Positions 8,558-17,893 of a DNA stretch of 61,629 bases are shown one piece after another (the stretch's first letter is position 1; the number at the start of each line of letters is the position of its first letter). Below the pieces are notes generated by a model. The model saw only the letters and a list, made by a program, of their open reading frames with translations, did not search any database and was not told the origin of the DNA. Origin of the DNA: Bacteroidota bacterium (GTDB lineage: Bacteria; Bacteroidota; Ignavibacteria; Ignavibacteriales; Melioribacteraceae); assembly GCA_021820065.1 (NCBI GenBank), contig JAKAEE010000013.1:1-61629 (forward strand). Direction: 5' to 3'. A program made the position numbers and the translations under genes.

Positions 8558-10024
8558 ATGGCAAAGCGTACAGTAAACAGAACCGGCGGGAAAGAAAATT
8601 TTGACATTGAGAAATTAAAATCTTCAGCCAAACAACCGCCGGCAGCGACAGAAGTTGAAATGTCTGTTCTTGGCGCAATGTTAATTGATGAAAGTGCTGT
8701 TCCAAAAGCCGTCGAAGTACTAAAACCGGATTCGTTTTTTGATAAGAAGAACCGCACTGTTTTCGAAGCAATGTTTTCGTTGTACGAAGCAAACGAACCG
8801 ATTGACACGGTCTCAGTTTATGAAGAATTAAAAAAATCCGGCAAAGTTGATGCAGCCGGAGGCGCCGTTTACTTGAGCAAATTAACGCAGGACGTTTCAT
8901 CGGCTGCTAACATCGATTATCATGCTCGCGTTGTTTTGGAAAAATGGATTCTTCGCCAGCTCATCAGCGCTTCAATGACAATTGCTAATTCGGCATACGA
9001 TGGAAACGAAGATGTTTTCGATCTGCTCGATGCAGCCGAAAGTAAAATATTTCAAATTTCTGAAGAGGGAATTAAAGAATCATTCAAGTCGATGGATAAG
9101 GCGGTAAAAGAAGCGCTCGAATTAATTGAAGCGATTCATTCCAAACACATTTCCATGTTTTCCGTTCCGTCGGGATTTCTTGAATTGGATGATCTTCTCG
9201 GCGGATTCCAGAAATCGGATTTGATAATTGTTGCTGCGAGACCTTCAATGGGAAAAACAGCCTTCGCAATGTCTGCTGCACGCAACGCAGCCATCGACCA
9301 CGGTGTTCCGATTGGAATTTTCAGTCTTGAAATGTCAACCATTCAGCTTGCAACAAGATTGATCTCTGCCGAGGCACGCATCAACGCGCACAATGTTAGA
9401 ACAGGCAAGTTCAGAGCTGAAGACGGTGCAAAGATCAGCCGGACGGTTCATAAGTTAAGCAAAGCGCCGATATATATAGACGATACGCCGGCAATTTCAA
9501 TACTTGAACTTAGAGCCAAAGCGCGACGATTAAAAAATGAAAAGAATATTGGAATGATTGTTATTGATTATCTTCAACTGTTGAGTTCATCATTCCACAT
9601 GGAAAGCCGCGAGCGGGAAATTTCTACAATATCAAGGTCACTCAAAGCATTGGCAAAGGAGTTGAACATTCCGGTTATTGCGCTTTCGCAGTTGAACCGG
9701 CAAGTTGAAGCGCGTACCGATAAGAAACCAATGCTTTCGGATTTGCGCGAGTCAGGTTCAATCGAACAAGATGCCGACGTTGTTCTGTTTTTATATCGTC
9801 CGGAAGTTTATAACATCACACAGTATTCCGGCGGAGATATGAACGGTGAATCCACAGAAGGTGTTGCCGAAGTTATTGTCGGCAAGCAGCGTAACGGTCC
9901 CATCGGTGACGTTAAACTCCGGTTCATGAAAGATTATGCAAAGTTCGAAAATCTGGAACGATTCAGACAGCAATTACCGGCTCCAGCAGAACAGATTGAA
10001 GCGGCAGAGGATTTTCCTATATGA
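8558..10024 (+). CDS. dnaB: replicative DNA helicase DnaB
   Basis: This 488-residue protein unwinds DNA at the replication fork. An N-terminal primase-interaction domain (about 30-130, with PPAATEVEMSVLGAML) is followed by the RecA-type core with Walker A RPSMGKTAFA near residue 230 and Walker B MIVIDYLQLL near 335. The DLRESGSIEQDADVV motif and the arginine-finger region follow. No intein is present. The gene sits between udg (1-base gap) and a DUF1460 gene (4-base ATGA overlap). Confidence 0.97.
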   Translation: MAKRTVNRTGGKENFDIEKLKSSAKQPPAATEVEMSVLGAMLIDESAVPKAVEVLKPDSFFDKKNRTVFEAMFSLYEANEPIDTVSVYEELKKSGKVDAAGGAVYLSKLTQDVSSAANIDYHARVVLEKWILRQLISASMTIANSAYDGNEDVFDLLDAAESKIFQISEEGIKESFKSMDKAVKEALELIEAIHSKHISMFSVPSGFLELDDLLGGFQKSDLIIVAARPSMGKTAFAMSAARNAAIDHGVPIGIFSLEMSTIQLATRLISAEARINAHNVRTGKFRAEDGAKISRTVHKLSKAPIYIDDTPAISILELRAKARRLKNEKNIGMIVIDYLQLLSSSFHMESREREISTISRSLKALAKELNIPVIALSQLNRQVEARTDKKPMLSDLRESGSIEQDADVVLFLYRPEVYNITQYSGGDMNGESTEGVAEVIVGKQRNGPIGDVKLRFMKDYAKFENLERFRQQLPAPAEQIEAAEDFPI

Positions 10025-10875
10025 AAAAATATTTTCTGCTGCTGCTGTTTCTCGCGTCAAATGTTTTTTCTCAAGCGGTCTATACTCAAGCCGACGTTGA
10101 TGTTTGCAAATCCAAGTTTGAATTGGCTGTAGAAAAAAATCTTTCCAAACTTCCAATCAATGAAGTGATTATTGCTATCGCGAAAAGTTTTATCGGAACT
10201 GATTATGCGCCAAACACTCTGGAAAAAGATGAGAAGGAAAATTTGGTAATTCATTTAACCGGTCTTGACTGCTACACGTTCTTGGAAAGTTCTCTCGTGT
10301 TGGCGCGATGCATCAAAGAGGGAAAGACCTCATTTCAAGATTATGAAAACGAGTTGACCAAGATTCGTTATCGTAATGGAAAGATCGACGAGTATCCGTC
10401 GCGTCTTCACTATTTCTCCGATTGGATTTACGATATGAACAAACGGGGCATCGGGAAAGATATTACAAAAGAAATTGGCGGTGTGCCTTACAACGAGAAA
10501 ATTGATTTCATGACTACACATGTCAATTCATACAAGCAGTTGAAAAATAATCCGAAGTTTGTGGAAGAGATTGCTAAAATTGAAAAACAAATTTCATCCA
10601 GAAAATATTATTACGTACCGCAAGACAAAATTGCCGATGTTGAAAACAAAATTGAAAGCGGCGACATAATCGGCATAACGACAAACGTTCCCGGTTTGGA
10701 TATAGCTCACACCGGCATTGCGATTAGAATGGACGACGGAAGAATTCATCTGCTTCACGCGCCGAATGTAGGTTACAAAGTTCAAATCACGGAAAAACCG
10801 CTGGCGGATTATATAAAAGGAAATAAGAAACAAACTGGAATAATGGTTTTACAACCAGAAGAACCTGTAAAGTAG
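10021..10875 (+). CDS. exported DUF1460 protein (NlpC/P60-like amidase superfamily)
   Basis: This 284-residue protein has a signal peptide (MKKYFLLLLFLASNVFSQ). The DUF1460 fold belongs to the cysteine-peptidase/amidase superfamily. The likely nucleophile is Cys84 in GLDCYTFLES, and the likely catalytic His230 is in IAHTGIAI. Structurally studied relatives have been called N-acetylmuramoyl-L-alanine amidase-like, so a role in murein turnover or recycling in the periplasm is plausible. Its ATG overlaps the dnaB stop by 4 bases, so it is translationally coupled to dnaB, although the two functions have no obvious link. Confidence 0.82.
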   Translation: MKKYFLLLLFLASNVFSQAVYTQADVDVCKSKFELAVEKNLSKLPINEVIIAIAKSFIGTDYAPNTLEKDEKENLVIHLTGLDCYTFLESSLVLARCIKEGKTSFQDYENELTKIRYRNGKIDEYPSRLHYFSDWIYDMNKRGIGKDITKEIGGVPYNEKIDFMTTHVNSYKQLKNNPKFVEEIAKIEKQISSRKYYYVPQDKIADVENKIESGDIIGITTNVPGLDIAHTGIAIRMDDGRIHLLHAPNVGYKVQITEKPLADYIKGNKKQTGIMVLQPEEPVK

Positions 10876-10896
10876 AATTCTCAATTCTCAATTATT
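10876..10896. repeat. 7-base periodic repeat (AATTCTC unit)
   Basis: Two perfect AATTCTC units are followed by AATTATT. The array lies between the convergent DUF1460 gene and nfo, and its end overlaps the nfo stop codon. It has the same 7-base period as arrays at 33075, 35967 and 37827. Confidence 0.55.
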
Positions 10897-11746
10897 TTTT
10901 CACCAGACTTAAAAGAGTTTTAATATTTTCCAAATCTTCCTTCTGTTCTTTACCTTTCGGTGTTTCTAGAATCTTCGGCACCTTTTCCAACTTCTTATCG
11001 TTCATGATATTCGTAAAACCTTCTTTGCCGATGAACCCTTTGCCGATGTGATCGTGACGGTCCACACGCGAGCCCAATTCTTTTTTGCTGTCGTTCATAT
11101 GAATGCAGTTCAGTAAATCCAAACCGATTACGTCGTCGAATTCCTTGATAACTTTTTTATATTCTTTTGGGTCTTTGATATTGTAACCAGCAGCAAAAAT
11201 GTGAGCGGTATCTATGCAGACACACATACGCTCTTTCTCGTCAACCATGTCAATTATTTTTTTTAGCTGTTCGAAACGATACCCAAGCGCATTGCCTTGC
11301 CCTGCGGTGGCTTCCAACATGCTTTTAACTTTGTAACCTTTGGTTTGTTCATGCGCTATATTCAACGACTCGGCGATTATCTTAAGTCCTTCTTCTTCAC
11401 CTTGTCCGCCATGCGAGCCGGGATGAAAATTCAAATACGGAATTTCAAGAAGCTCACACCGCTTCAGTTCATCAAGAAATGATTTGCGCGACTTTTCCAA
11501 ATTCTCCGGGTCTTTTGCGCAGAGATTTATCAAATATGAATCGTGAGAAACTATTGCTTTGATACCAGATTTACTTTTTTTCTCTTTGAATGCATTTATT
11601 TCTTTTTCAGTTAGGTCTTTTGAAAACCAGCGGTTGTTGTTCTTGGTAAAAAGCTGAATTGCCGTAAAGCCGAGCGATTCGCCGCCGTCAATTGCGGAAT
11701 CAACTCCACCGCTAACGAAAACGTGTGCACCAAGTAAATGTTTCAT
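10892..11746 (-). CDS. nfo: deoxyribonuclease IV (AP endonuclease, family 2)
   Basis: This 284-residue TIM-barrel endonuclease cuts at abasic sites. Recognisable motifs are GAHVFVSGGVDSAI at the start, NFHPGSHGGQGEEEG, LEATAGQGN, CIDTAHIFAAGYN and the HMNDSK...G(S/T)RxDRHDHIGKG zinc-ligand block. All expected zinc-binding His/Asp/Glu motifs are visible. It is a single gene, convergent with the dnaB operon and divergent from the SDR gene. Confidence 0.95.
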   Translation of the reverse strand: MKHLLGAHVFVSGGVDSAIDGGESLGFTAIQLFTKNNNRWFSKDLTEKEINAFKEKKSKSGIKAIVSHDSYLINLCAKDPENLEKSRKSFLDELKRCELLEIPYLNFHPGSHGGQGEEEGLKIIAESLNIAHEQTKGYKVKSMLEATAGQGNALGYRFEQLKKIIDMVDEKERMCVCIDTAHIFAAGYNIKDPKEYKKVIKEFDDVIGLDLLNCIHMNDSKKELGSRVDRHDHIGKGFIGKEGFTNIMNDKKLEKVPKILETPKGKEQKEDLENIKTLLSLVKK

Positions 11747-11833
11747 AAAATTCCTTTCATCTAAGATGAAATTTTATTTTTCAATTAAAGATAATATTAT
11801 TGCCATGAATAATTTATGGAATGAGAATCATAG

Positions 11834-12718
11834 ATGAAAATTTTTATCACCGGCGGAAGCGGCACACTTGGACAATATTTGAATCTTGAATTGAACAGGA
11901 AACACGATATCCTTACCCAGTTCAATTCCAACTTAGGAAATTGCGGCTCATTTAATTTCGTAAAGCTTTCCATAGAAGATTATAGCAAGTTGGAGAAAGT
12001 GTTTTTGTCGTTTAAACCCGATGTTGTGATTCACACTGCATCGGTTTCAAATGCCGAGAAAGCTGATCGTCTGGCTGCGGATGTCGTTTACGATATAAAT
12101 GTTAACGCAACTCAATACATAGCGGAGCTGTGCGACCGATACAACGCGAAATTGATTTACACTTCTTCGGATTTGGTTTATGCCGGTTATCGCGGTTCTA
12201 TGCTGAAGGAAGATTCGAAACTCATTCCGGTTTCGTTGTATGCCGAAACAAAATTGATGGGTGAAGTTAAAATACAACAGACGTTCGGTAACTACATAAT
12301 TCTGAGAATGGCTCTCATGTTCGGATTGGGACTGAACCACTCGCGGAATCATTTTCATTTCATGTCCGATGAATTACGTAGCGGTAAGGCGGTAAAACTT
12401 TTCACTGATCAGTACCGCACACCGCTTGCTTTGAAAGAGGCGGCAAGAATAATCTCGGAATTGATTGAGAGAAATATTTCCGGTGAAGTTATAAATCTTA
12501 GCGGAAGTGATAGACTTTCTCGGTATGAGTTGGGTGAAATGTTTTGCGAGGAAGCTGGGTTCGACAAAAATCTTTTGATTGCAGCAACTATGGATGAAGC
12601 CGGCGTTTCATACAAAGTTGTGGATGTTTCTATGAACATCGATAAAATGAAATCGTTGGGCATCAAGCCGAAAACGGTGCGGGAATCTTTAAGAGAAATT
12701 ATTTTGAATAGCATATAG
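11834..12718 (+). CDS. SDR family reductase, RmlD-like
   Basis: This 294-residue protein is an extended short-chain dehydrogenase. The NAD(P)-binding GGSGTLGQ motif is at residues 7-14, and the catalytic Y136-x3-K140 is in LYAETK. TSSDLVYAG provides the catalytic Ser/Thr. The pattern is closest to dTDP-4-dehydrorhamnose reductase (RmlD), but no rhamnose genes (rmlA/B/C) are nearby, so the sugar-nucleotide substrate is uncertain. Confidence 0.8.
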   Translation: MKIFITGGSGTLGQYLNLELNRKHDILTQFNSNLGNCGSFNFVKLSIEDYSKLEKVFLSFKPDVVIHTASVSNAEKADRLAADVVYDINVNATQYIAELCDRYNAKLIYTSSDLVYAGYRGSMLKEDSKLIPVSLYAETKLMGEVKIQQTFGNYIILRMALMFGLGLNHSRNHFHFMSDELRSGKAVKLFTDQYRTPLALKEAARIISELIERNISGEVINLSGSDRLSRYELGEMFCEEAGFDKNLLIAATMDEAGVSYKVVDVSMNIDKMKSLGIKPKTVRESLREIILNSI

Positions 12719-12726
12719 TCAGACTA

Positions 12727-12881
12727 ACTCTCTGCGTCTCCCAGTGTATTCTCTGTGTCTCTCTGTGAAACAAAAACATTACACAGATCTCCACAAAGAA
12801 GCACAGAAGAACTGAATGAGGTAAAAGAAAAACCGCAAAGAACGCGGAGTGAAAAATAAATCACAGAGAGCGCAAAGAATA
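12727..12881. repeat. degenerate CTCTGTG / CACAGAG repeat region
   Basis: The gap between two convergent genes holds repeated CTCTGTG-type units in the first 45 bases and the inverse CACAGAG/CACAGA-type units near the end (for example TCACAGAGAG). The two halves could pair imperfectly and may act as a terminator for both genes. Confidence 0.5.
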
Positions 12882-12883
12882 AT

Positions 12884-14326
12884 CTATCTCAGTTTATCGA
12901 GTTTAGATTTTAACAATTCATTCACAATCTGCGGATTGGCTTTGCCCTTCATCTCTTTCATGATCTGTCCGACGAAGAATCCAATTACCTTATCCTTGCC
13001 GCTTAAAAACTCTTCAATTTGTTTTGGATTGGCTGCAAGAATTTTATCGATTGCAATTTCAATTTCTCCCGTATCGCTTATCTGAACAAGATTTTTCTCT
13101 TTTACAATTTCGTTCGGAACTTTATTCGTCTTCAGCATTTCCGGGAAAATGTCTTTCGCAATCTTGCCGCTGATGGTTTTTTCGTTGATCAGCTTAATTA
13201 ACTTGCCAAGATTCTCCGGTGAAATTGGAAATTGGTTGACGGGAATTTTTTCATCGTTTACAACTTTCAAAACGTCGGTCATTACCCAATTGCTTGCCGA
13301 CTTGTAATCATCCGTTACGGTTAACACGTTTTCATAATAGTCTGCAAGTTCGCGTGAGGAAGTTAAAATTTCAGCGTCATATTTGGGCAGAGAATATTTT
13401 TCAATAAACCGGTTTCTTCTATTTTCCGGCAGCTCTGGCATTGTCGAAGCAATTCTAACACGCCATTTCGAATCAACAATAATAGGCATCAGATCAGGAT
13501 CGGGAAAGTATCTGTAGTCGTGAGCTTCCTCTTTGCTGCGCATCGGTTTTATCATGTTTGAATCGGCATCCCACAATAAAGTCTGCTGAATTATTTTTCC
13601 GCCGTCTTCAATGATCTCAATCTGTCTTTCAATTTCACTTTCAATTGCTCTTTCAACATTGCGGAAAGAGTTCATGTTCTTCACTTCTGTCTTCGTTCCG
13701 AATTTCTCTTCACCTTTCAAACGAACGGAAACGTTTGCATCGCAGCGTAAAGAACCTTCTTCCATGTTGCCGTCGCAAACTCCGAGATAGGTAACAATTT
13801 GTTTCAGCTTGGTTAAGTATAAATATGCTTCCTCCGCAGTTCGGAGATCGGGCTCGCTAACAATTTCCATTAGAGGTGTGCCGCATCGGTTTGCGTCTAT
13901 CTTTGTGTCCGTGCCTTGATCATGAATAGATTTGCCGGCGTCCTCTTCCATGTGAATTCTTGTTATGCCGATTTCTTTTCGTGAACCGTCTTTGAATTCG
14001 ATAGAAATTTTTCCGTGTTCGCAAATAGGTTCTTCATACTGCGAGGTTTGATAACCTTTTGGAAGATCGGGATAGAAATAATTTTTCCGTGCAAAGATCG
14101 ATCTTTCATTAATCGCGCAGTCGGTTGCAAGTCCCATGAGAACGGTGTACTCAACAACTTTTTCATTCATCACCGGAAGTACGCCGGGATGCCCAAGACA
14201 CACGGGACAAACATTTGTATTCGGTGGAACACCAAACTTCGTTGAGCATCCGCAGAAAATTTTAGTTTCCGTAAGAAGTTGTGCGTGAACTTCCAAACCG
14301 ATTACGGCTTCGTACTTTGAATTCAT
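12884..14326 (-). CDS. gatB: Asp-tRNA(Asn)/Glu-tRNA(Gln) amidotransferase subunit B
   Basis: This 480-residue protein is the tRNA-binding kinase-like subunit of GatCAB. Signature motifs are [13 protein letters not shown] at the start, [18 protein letters not shown] (zinc cysteines), [11 protein letters not shown] and DFNR-type segments, with a C-terminal YqeY-like domain that ends [13 protein letters not shown]. The gene stands alone; gatC lies about 29 kb away at 43507, and gatA is not in the window. Confidence 0.96.
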   Translation of the reverse strand: MNSKYEAVIGLEVHAQLLTETKIFCGCSTKFGVPPNTNVCPVCLGHPGVLPVMNEKVVEYTVLMGLATDCAINERSIFARKNYFYPDLPKGYQTSQYEEPICEHGKISIEFKDGSRKEIGITRIHMEEDAGKSIHDQGTDTKIDANRCGTPLMEIVSEPDLRTAEEAYLYLTKLKQIVTYLGVCDGNMEEGSLRCDANVSVRLKGEEKFGTKTEVKNMNSFRNVERAIESEIERQIEIIEDGGKIIQQTLLWDADSNMIKPMRSKEEAHDYRYFPDPDLMPIIVDSKWRVRIASTMPELPENRRNRFIEKYSLPKYDAEILTSSRELADYYENVLTVTDDYKSASNWVMTDVLKVVNDEKIPVNQFPISPENLGKLIKLINEKTISGKIAKDIFPEMLKTNKVPNEIVKEKNLVQISDTGEIEIAIDKILAANPKQIEEFLSGKDKVIGFFVGQIMKEMKGKANPQIVNELLKSKLDKLR

Positions 14327-14479
14327 GGGTCACAAATGATTGAAATTACTGGGGCGAATATAACTAATTATCGGTTGTTCTGAAAAATTTCACTACGGCT
14401 TCTGATGATTCGTCGCTAAAATATTTTACTTTGTAACTATAATTATTCATTTTTAAAATGATTTCTTTAGGAGAAGAGA

Positions 14480-15211
14480 ATGTTTCTAGATGTATTGGTT
14501 TTTGCAGCTCATCCAGACGACGCCGAACTTTCTATGGGCGGGACAATCGCAAAGATGTGCGGCGGCGGACTTAAAGTTGGCGTCATAGATTTAACAAAAG
14601 GTGAGCTGGGAACAAGAGGCTCTGCCGAAACGCGAAAGAGTGAAGCGCAAAACGCCGCAGAGATTTTGAAACTTACCATACGAGAAAATCTTGGTTTCAA
14701 AGACGGAAGCGTGAAGCCGATTGATGAATATAAAAAAATTGTCATTTCAAAAATCAGAAAGTATCAGCCCAAGATTATTTTTGCGCCTTATTTTAACGAC
14801 CGACATCCGGATCACATTGGCGCCAGTCAATTGGTTAAAGAGGCTATGTTTTTTTCTGGACTCCAAAAAATTTCTACAGAAGATAACGGCAAAAAACAAT
14901 CGGCGTACCGCCCGCAAAAGCTTTTTTATTATATGCAGACGTACGAATTTAAACCATCGTTTGTGGTTGACATAAGCTCAACCTTTGAAACAAAGATGGA
15001 AGCAGTGTGGGCATATAATACTCAATTTCACAATGCCGAAAGCCGCGAACCCGAAACATTCATCAGCACGCCGAACTTCATAAAATTCATTGAATCGAGA
15101 GCGCAAAGTTTCGGTTTCAAAATTGGCAAAGATTACGGCGAACCGTTTTTCTGTGAAGAGGAAATTGAATTTGATCTGCTGAACATGCTTAAGCAGGGAG
15201 ACAAAAAGTGA
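14480..15211 (+). CDS. bshB1: bacillithiol biosynthesis deacetylase BshB1
   Basis: This 243-residue zinc hydrolase of the LmbE/PIG-L family removes acetate from GlcNAc-malate in bacillithiol synthesis. The metal motif AHPDDAE is at residues 10-16, and RHPDHIGA is at 108-115. The YxxQTYEFKPSFVVDIS and QFHN segments separate BshB1 from other LmbE proteins. The start has AGGAGAAG upstream. The stop overlaps the GTG of a deleted dehydrogenase gene, showing that a second gene once followed in the same operon. Confidence 0.9.
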   Translation: MFLDVLVFAAHPDDAELSMGGTIAKMCGGGLKVGVIDLTKGELGTRGSAETRKSEAQNAAEILKLTIRENLGFKDGSVKPIDEYKKIVISKIRKYQPKIIFAPYFNDRHPDHIGASQLVKEAMFFSGLQKISTEDNGKKQSAYRPQKLFYYMQTYEFKPSFVVDISSTFETKMEAVWAYNTQFHNAESREPETFISTPNFIKFIESRAQSFGFKIGKDYGEPFFCEEEIEFDLLNMLKQGDKK

Positions 15212-15343
15212 AAGTAGCTTTTCTCGGAACCGGTTTGATGGGCGGATTGATGGTGAAACGATTACTTGAAAAAGGGAATTAAGAAAAATCTTTCAGAGCT
15301 TGACTACGCAGCTCTTTACGAGGTTATTCGTTCCAGAAAATAA
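15208..15343 (+). pseudogene. remnant of a 3-hydroxyisobutyrate dehydrogenase-family gene (internal deletion)
   Basis: A GTG overlapping the bshB1 stop opens 24 codons (KVAFLGTGLMGGLMVKRL) that match the start of NAD-binding beta-hydroxyacid dehydrogenases, with the GxGxMG nucleotide motif. It stops at 15280-15282. Immediately after, in the next frame, 15284-15343 encodes KNLSELDYAALYEVIRSRK and a stop, which matches the extreme C-terminus of the same family. About 240 codons in between are missing. The reading is an out-of-frame internal deletion; the family is normally about 290 residues. An assembly collapse is the alternative. Confidence 0.75.
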
Positions 15344-15355
15344 ATTGAGGTTACC

Positions 15356-16834
15356 GTGATTAAGTTGAAACCATTTCAAGTAAAGTGGTTGGGACTTTTA
15401 GCCGGCGTAGTCTGCTTGTTATGCGTTCTTATGTTTGCAAATTTCGGGGCTGAATATCAGAACGCAAAGATTGTTGCGGCAATTGCAGTGCTGATGTCGG
15501 TCTGGTGGATTACAGAAGCAGCGCCGCTTTCAGTCACATCTCTTATCCCGCTTGTTCTATTTCCTCTCTTCGGCGTTGTTTCCGGCGCAGTTACCGCAGA
15601 ATCCTATATGAACTCAACTATAATTCTGTTCATGGGCGGATTCATTATTGCCATCGCAATGGAAAAATGGAATTTGCATAAACGTATCGCGTTGAAAGTG
15701 ATAAAGATTTTTGGAAGCAGCCCGTCAAAAATTATTTTAGGATTTATGGTTGCCGCCGGTTTTATCTCGATGTGGATTTCCAATACTGCAACTTGTTTGA
15801 TGATTTTACCTATCGGTCTCGCAATAATTTATAAGGTTGAAAACGAATTTGGCGAGGAGAAGAGCGTTAATTTTTCCAAATCTCTTATGCTTGCAATTGC
15901 TTATGCGAGCTCAATCGGCGGAATTGGAACATTTATTGGGACGCCGCCGAATTTAATTTTTCAGCGCATGTACGCAATTAATTTCCCAAATAATCCGCAG
16001 TTAAAGTTTGGAGAGTGGATGATCTTTGCCGTTCCTCTTGCCATTGTGATGACGATAATAGGCTGGCTGGTTCTAACAAAAGTTATCTTCAAGTTAAATG
16101 ACAATCTTGTTCTCGATAAAAAAATAGTTGAAGAAGAATACCAAAAGTTAGGTAAGATAACCTATGAGGAGAAGGCGGTTCTTTACGTCTTCGTTTTAAC
16201 ATCATTATTATGGATTTTCAGAAGCGATCTAGAATTGAGCTTTGTAAAAATTCCCGGCTGGTCGGGATTATTTTCATCATCAAATTTAATTGACGATAGC
16301 ACCGTCGCTGTTGCCATGGCGCTTGCATTATTTCTTATTCCACGTAAAAACAGAAAAGATGAACACAATTTTATTCTTAGCGGCGACGCAATAATGAAAG
16401 TGCCTTGGGATATCGTTCTTTTGTTCGGCGGAGGATTTGCTCTTGCAGAAGGATTTGTTCAAAGCGGTTTATCACAATTTATTGGACATGAGTTCGCAGC
16501 GTTAAAAGGATTTCCTTTCGTTGCGCTTATCTTTATACTTTGTACAATAATAGTTTTTTCAAGCGAACTTACATCTAACACGGCACAAACCACAATCATA
16601 CTTCCGATACTTGCTTCGTTGGCAAAAGAACTCGGCGTTAATCCGTTATCAATAATGATTCCGGCAACGCTTTCAGTCTCTCTTGCTTTTATGCTTCCTG
16701 TTGGAACTCCTCCCAATGCAATTGTGTTTAGCAGTAAACGGCTGAAGGTTTGGGATATGGTCAAAGCCGGCTTTATGTTAAATATAATCGGAATAATATT
16801 AGTTACTATTCTTGCTTATTTATTGTTCGATTAG
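15356..16834 (+). CDS. SLC13/DASS family sodium-coupled anion transporter
   Basis: This 492-residue inner-membrane protein has about 11-12 hydrophobic segments. Both inverted-repeat SNT signatures are present (SNTATCLMILPIGL near residue 143 and SNTAQTTIILPI near 405), each followed by a GTPPN loop (FIGTPPNLIF and PVGTPPNAIVF). These bind sodium and substrate in the family. Likely substrates are dicarboxylates, citrate or sulfate; sequence alone does not decide. It starts with GTG 12 bases after the dehydrogenase remnant. Confidence 0.9.
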   Translation: MIKLKPFQVKWLGLLAGVVCLLCVLMFANFGAEYQNAKIVAAIAVLMSVWWITEAAPLSVTSLIPLVLFPLFGVVSGAVTAESYMNSTIILFMGGFIIAIAMEKWNLHKRIALKVIKIFGSSPSKIILGFMVAAGFISMWISNTATCLMILPIGLAIIYKVENEFGEEKSVNFSKSLMLAIAYASSIGGIGTFIGTPPNLIFQRMYAINFPNNPQLKFGEWMIFAVPLAIVMTIIGWLVLTKVIFKLNDNLVLDKKIVEEEYQKLGKITYEEKAVLYVFVLTSLLWIFRSDLELSFVKIPGWSGLFSSSNLIDDSTVAVAMALALFLIPRKNRKDEHNFILSGDAIMKVPWDIVLLFGGGFALAEGFVQSGLSQFIGHEFAALKGFPFVALIFILCTIIVFSSELTSNTAQTTIILPILASLAKELGVNPLSIMIPATLSVSLAFMLPVGTPPNAIVFSSKRLKVWDMVKAGFMLNIIGIILVTILAYLLFD

Positions 16835-16885
16835 AATCTGTCTCTGTGATATGCATCTAATAAATAAACTAAAAAAGGTTTAGTC

Positions 16886-17272
16886 ATGGCATATTTTAAT
16901 TCTAAAACTATCAACGGCACATTTGAGGAAGCCATTGCAAAGGTAACCGATGAGCTGAAAAAAGAAGGCTTCGGCGTGCTTACCGAAATCGATGTGAAAG
17001 AAACGCTGAAGAAAAAATTGGATGTCGATTTCCGAAAGTACAAAATTCTCGGTGCGTGCAATCCGCCTTATGCGTATAAAGTGCTTCAAGCGGAAGAAAA
17101 TATCGGCGTGCTTTTACCGTGCAATGTTGTAGTTCAAGAAAAAGAAACCGGAAAGATCCAGGTGAGCGCTGTTAATCCGATGGAATCTATGCAGGCTGTT
17201 GGTAACGAATCTCTTGGAGCTGTTGCGAGCGAAGTATCAGCCAAGCTGGTGAAAGTTTTGGAGAGTCTTTAA
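16886..17272 (+). CDS. DUF302 domain protein
   Basis: This 128-residue cytoplasmic protein matches the DUF302 pattern: EEAIAKVTDELKKEGFGVLTEIDV, the YKILGACNPPYAYKVL core and LLPCNVVVQE. The family's biochemical role is not established. It has a moderate ribosome site (AAAAAGG) and is followed by a bidirectional terminator. Confidence 0.88.
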   Translation: MAYFNSKTINGTFEEAIAKVTDELKKEGFGVLTEIDVKETLKKKLDVDFRKYKILGACNPPYAYKVLQAEENIGVLLPCNVVVQEKETGKIQVSAVNPMESMQAVGNESLGAVASEVSAKLVKVLESL

Positions 17273-17281
17273 AAACAAAAA

Positions 17282-17320
17282 CGCCTGAGATTTCTGTTCA
17301 AGTTCTTTCAGGCGCTTTTA
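17282..17320. terminator. bidirectional terminator between DUF302 gene and cyclophilin gene
   Basis: CGCCTGA (17282-17288) pairs with TCAGGCG (17308-17314). A-run and T-run flank the stem on either side, so it can serve both converging genes. Confidence 0.8.
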
Positions 17321-17335
17321 TAAACAACTTCTAAT

Positions 17336-17821
17336 CTATGACTCAATAATGGTTACTTGAACCATTTGATCACCCTGCTCGATTTCATCTACAACATTTA
17401 TTCCGTTAACAACTTTTCCAAACACAGTGTGCTTGCCGTTCAAGTGCGGCTGCGGCGAATGAGTTATGAAGAACTGGCTGCCGTTTGAGTTTGGTCCCGC
17501 GTTTGCCATCGAGATAACGCCGCGTTCATGTTTCAACGGATTGTTTTTCAACTCATCTTCAAATTTATAACCCGGTCCGCCTCTTCCTGTGCCAGTCGGA
17601 TCGCCGCCTTGAATTACAAAATCACTTATCACGCGGTGAAAACTTACGCCGTCGTAAAAACCTTCCTTGGCAAGAAAGACAAAATTATTAACCGTCATCG
17701 GCGCGTGTTCAGGATAAAGTTCTATTTCAATTATTCCTTTGCTGGTGTTCATTGATACCGTGTATTTCTTTTTTGGATCGATCTGCATTTCCGGCGGTTT
17801 GTTCCATTGTTTAGCTGACAT
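17336..17821 (-). CDS. cyclophilin-type peptidyl-prolyl isomerase
   Basis: This 161-residue protein catalyses proline cis-trans isomerisation. The cyclophilin core is complete: [19 protein letters not shown] (catalytic Arg in FHR), [17 protein letters not shown] and [11 protein letters not shown]. There is no signal peptide, so it is cytoplasmic. It is convergent with the DUF302 gene and lies 73 bases downstream of ettA, on the same strand. Confidence 0.94.
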   Translation of the reverse strand: MSAKQWNKPPEMQIDPKKKYTVSMNTSKGIIEIELYPEHAPMTVNNFVFLAKEGFYDGVSFHRVISDFVIQGGDPTGTGRGGPGYKFEDELKNNPLKHERGVISMANAGPNSNGSQFFITHSPQPHLNGKHTVFGKVVNGINVVDEIEQGDQMVQVTIIES

Positions 17822-17893
17822 GAATTGTCTCCATCGTTTTATTTTTGAAATGAAATTTTAAAATCTCTGTTTTATTAGGTTGAATTCTGCTTA

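Noticed and set aside
8553..8900. 115-codon minus-strand frame at the start of dnaB
   Set aside because: It lies wholly opposite dnaB, and nothing in it resembles a protein family.
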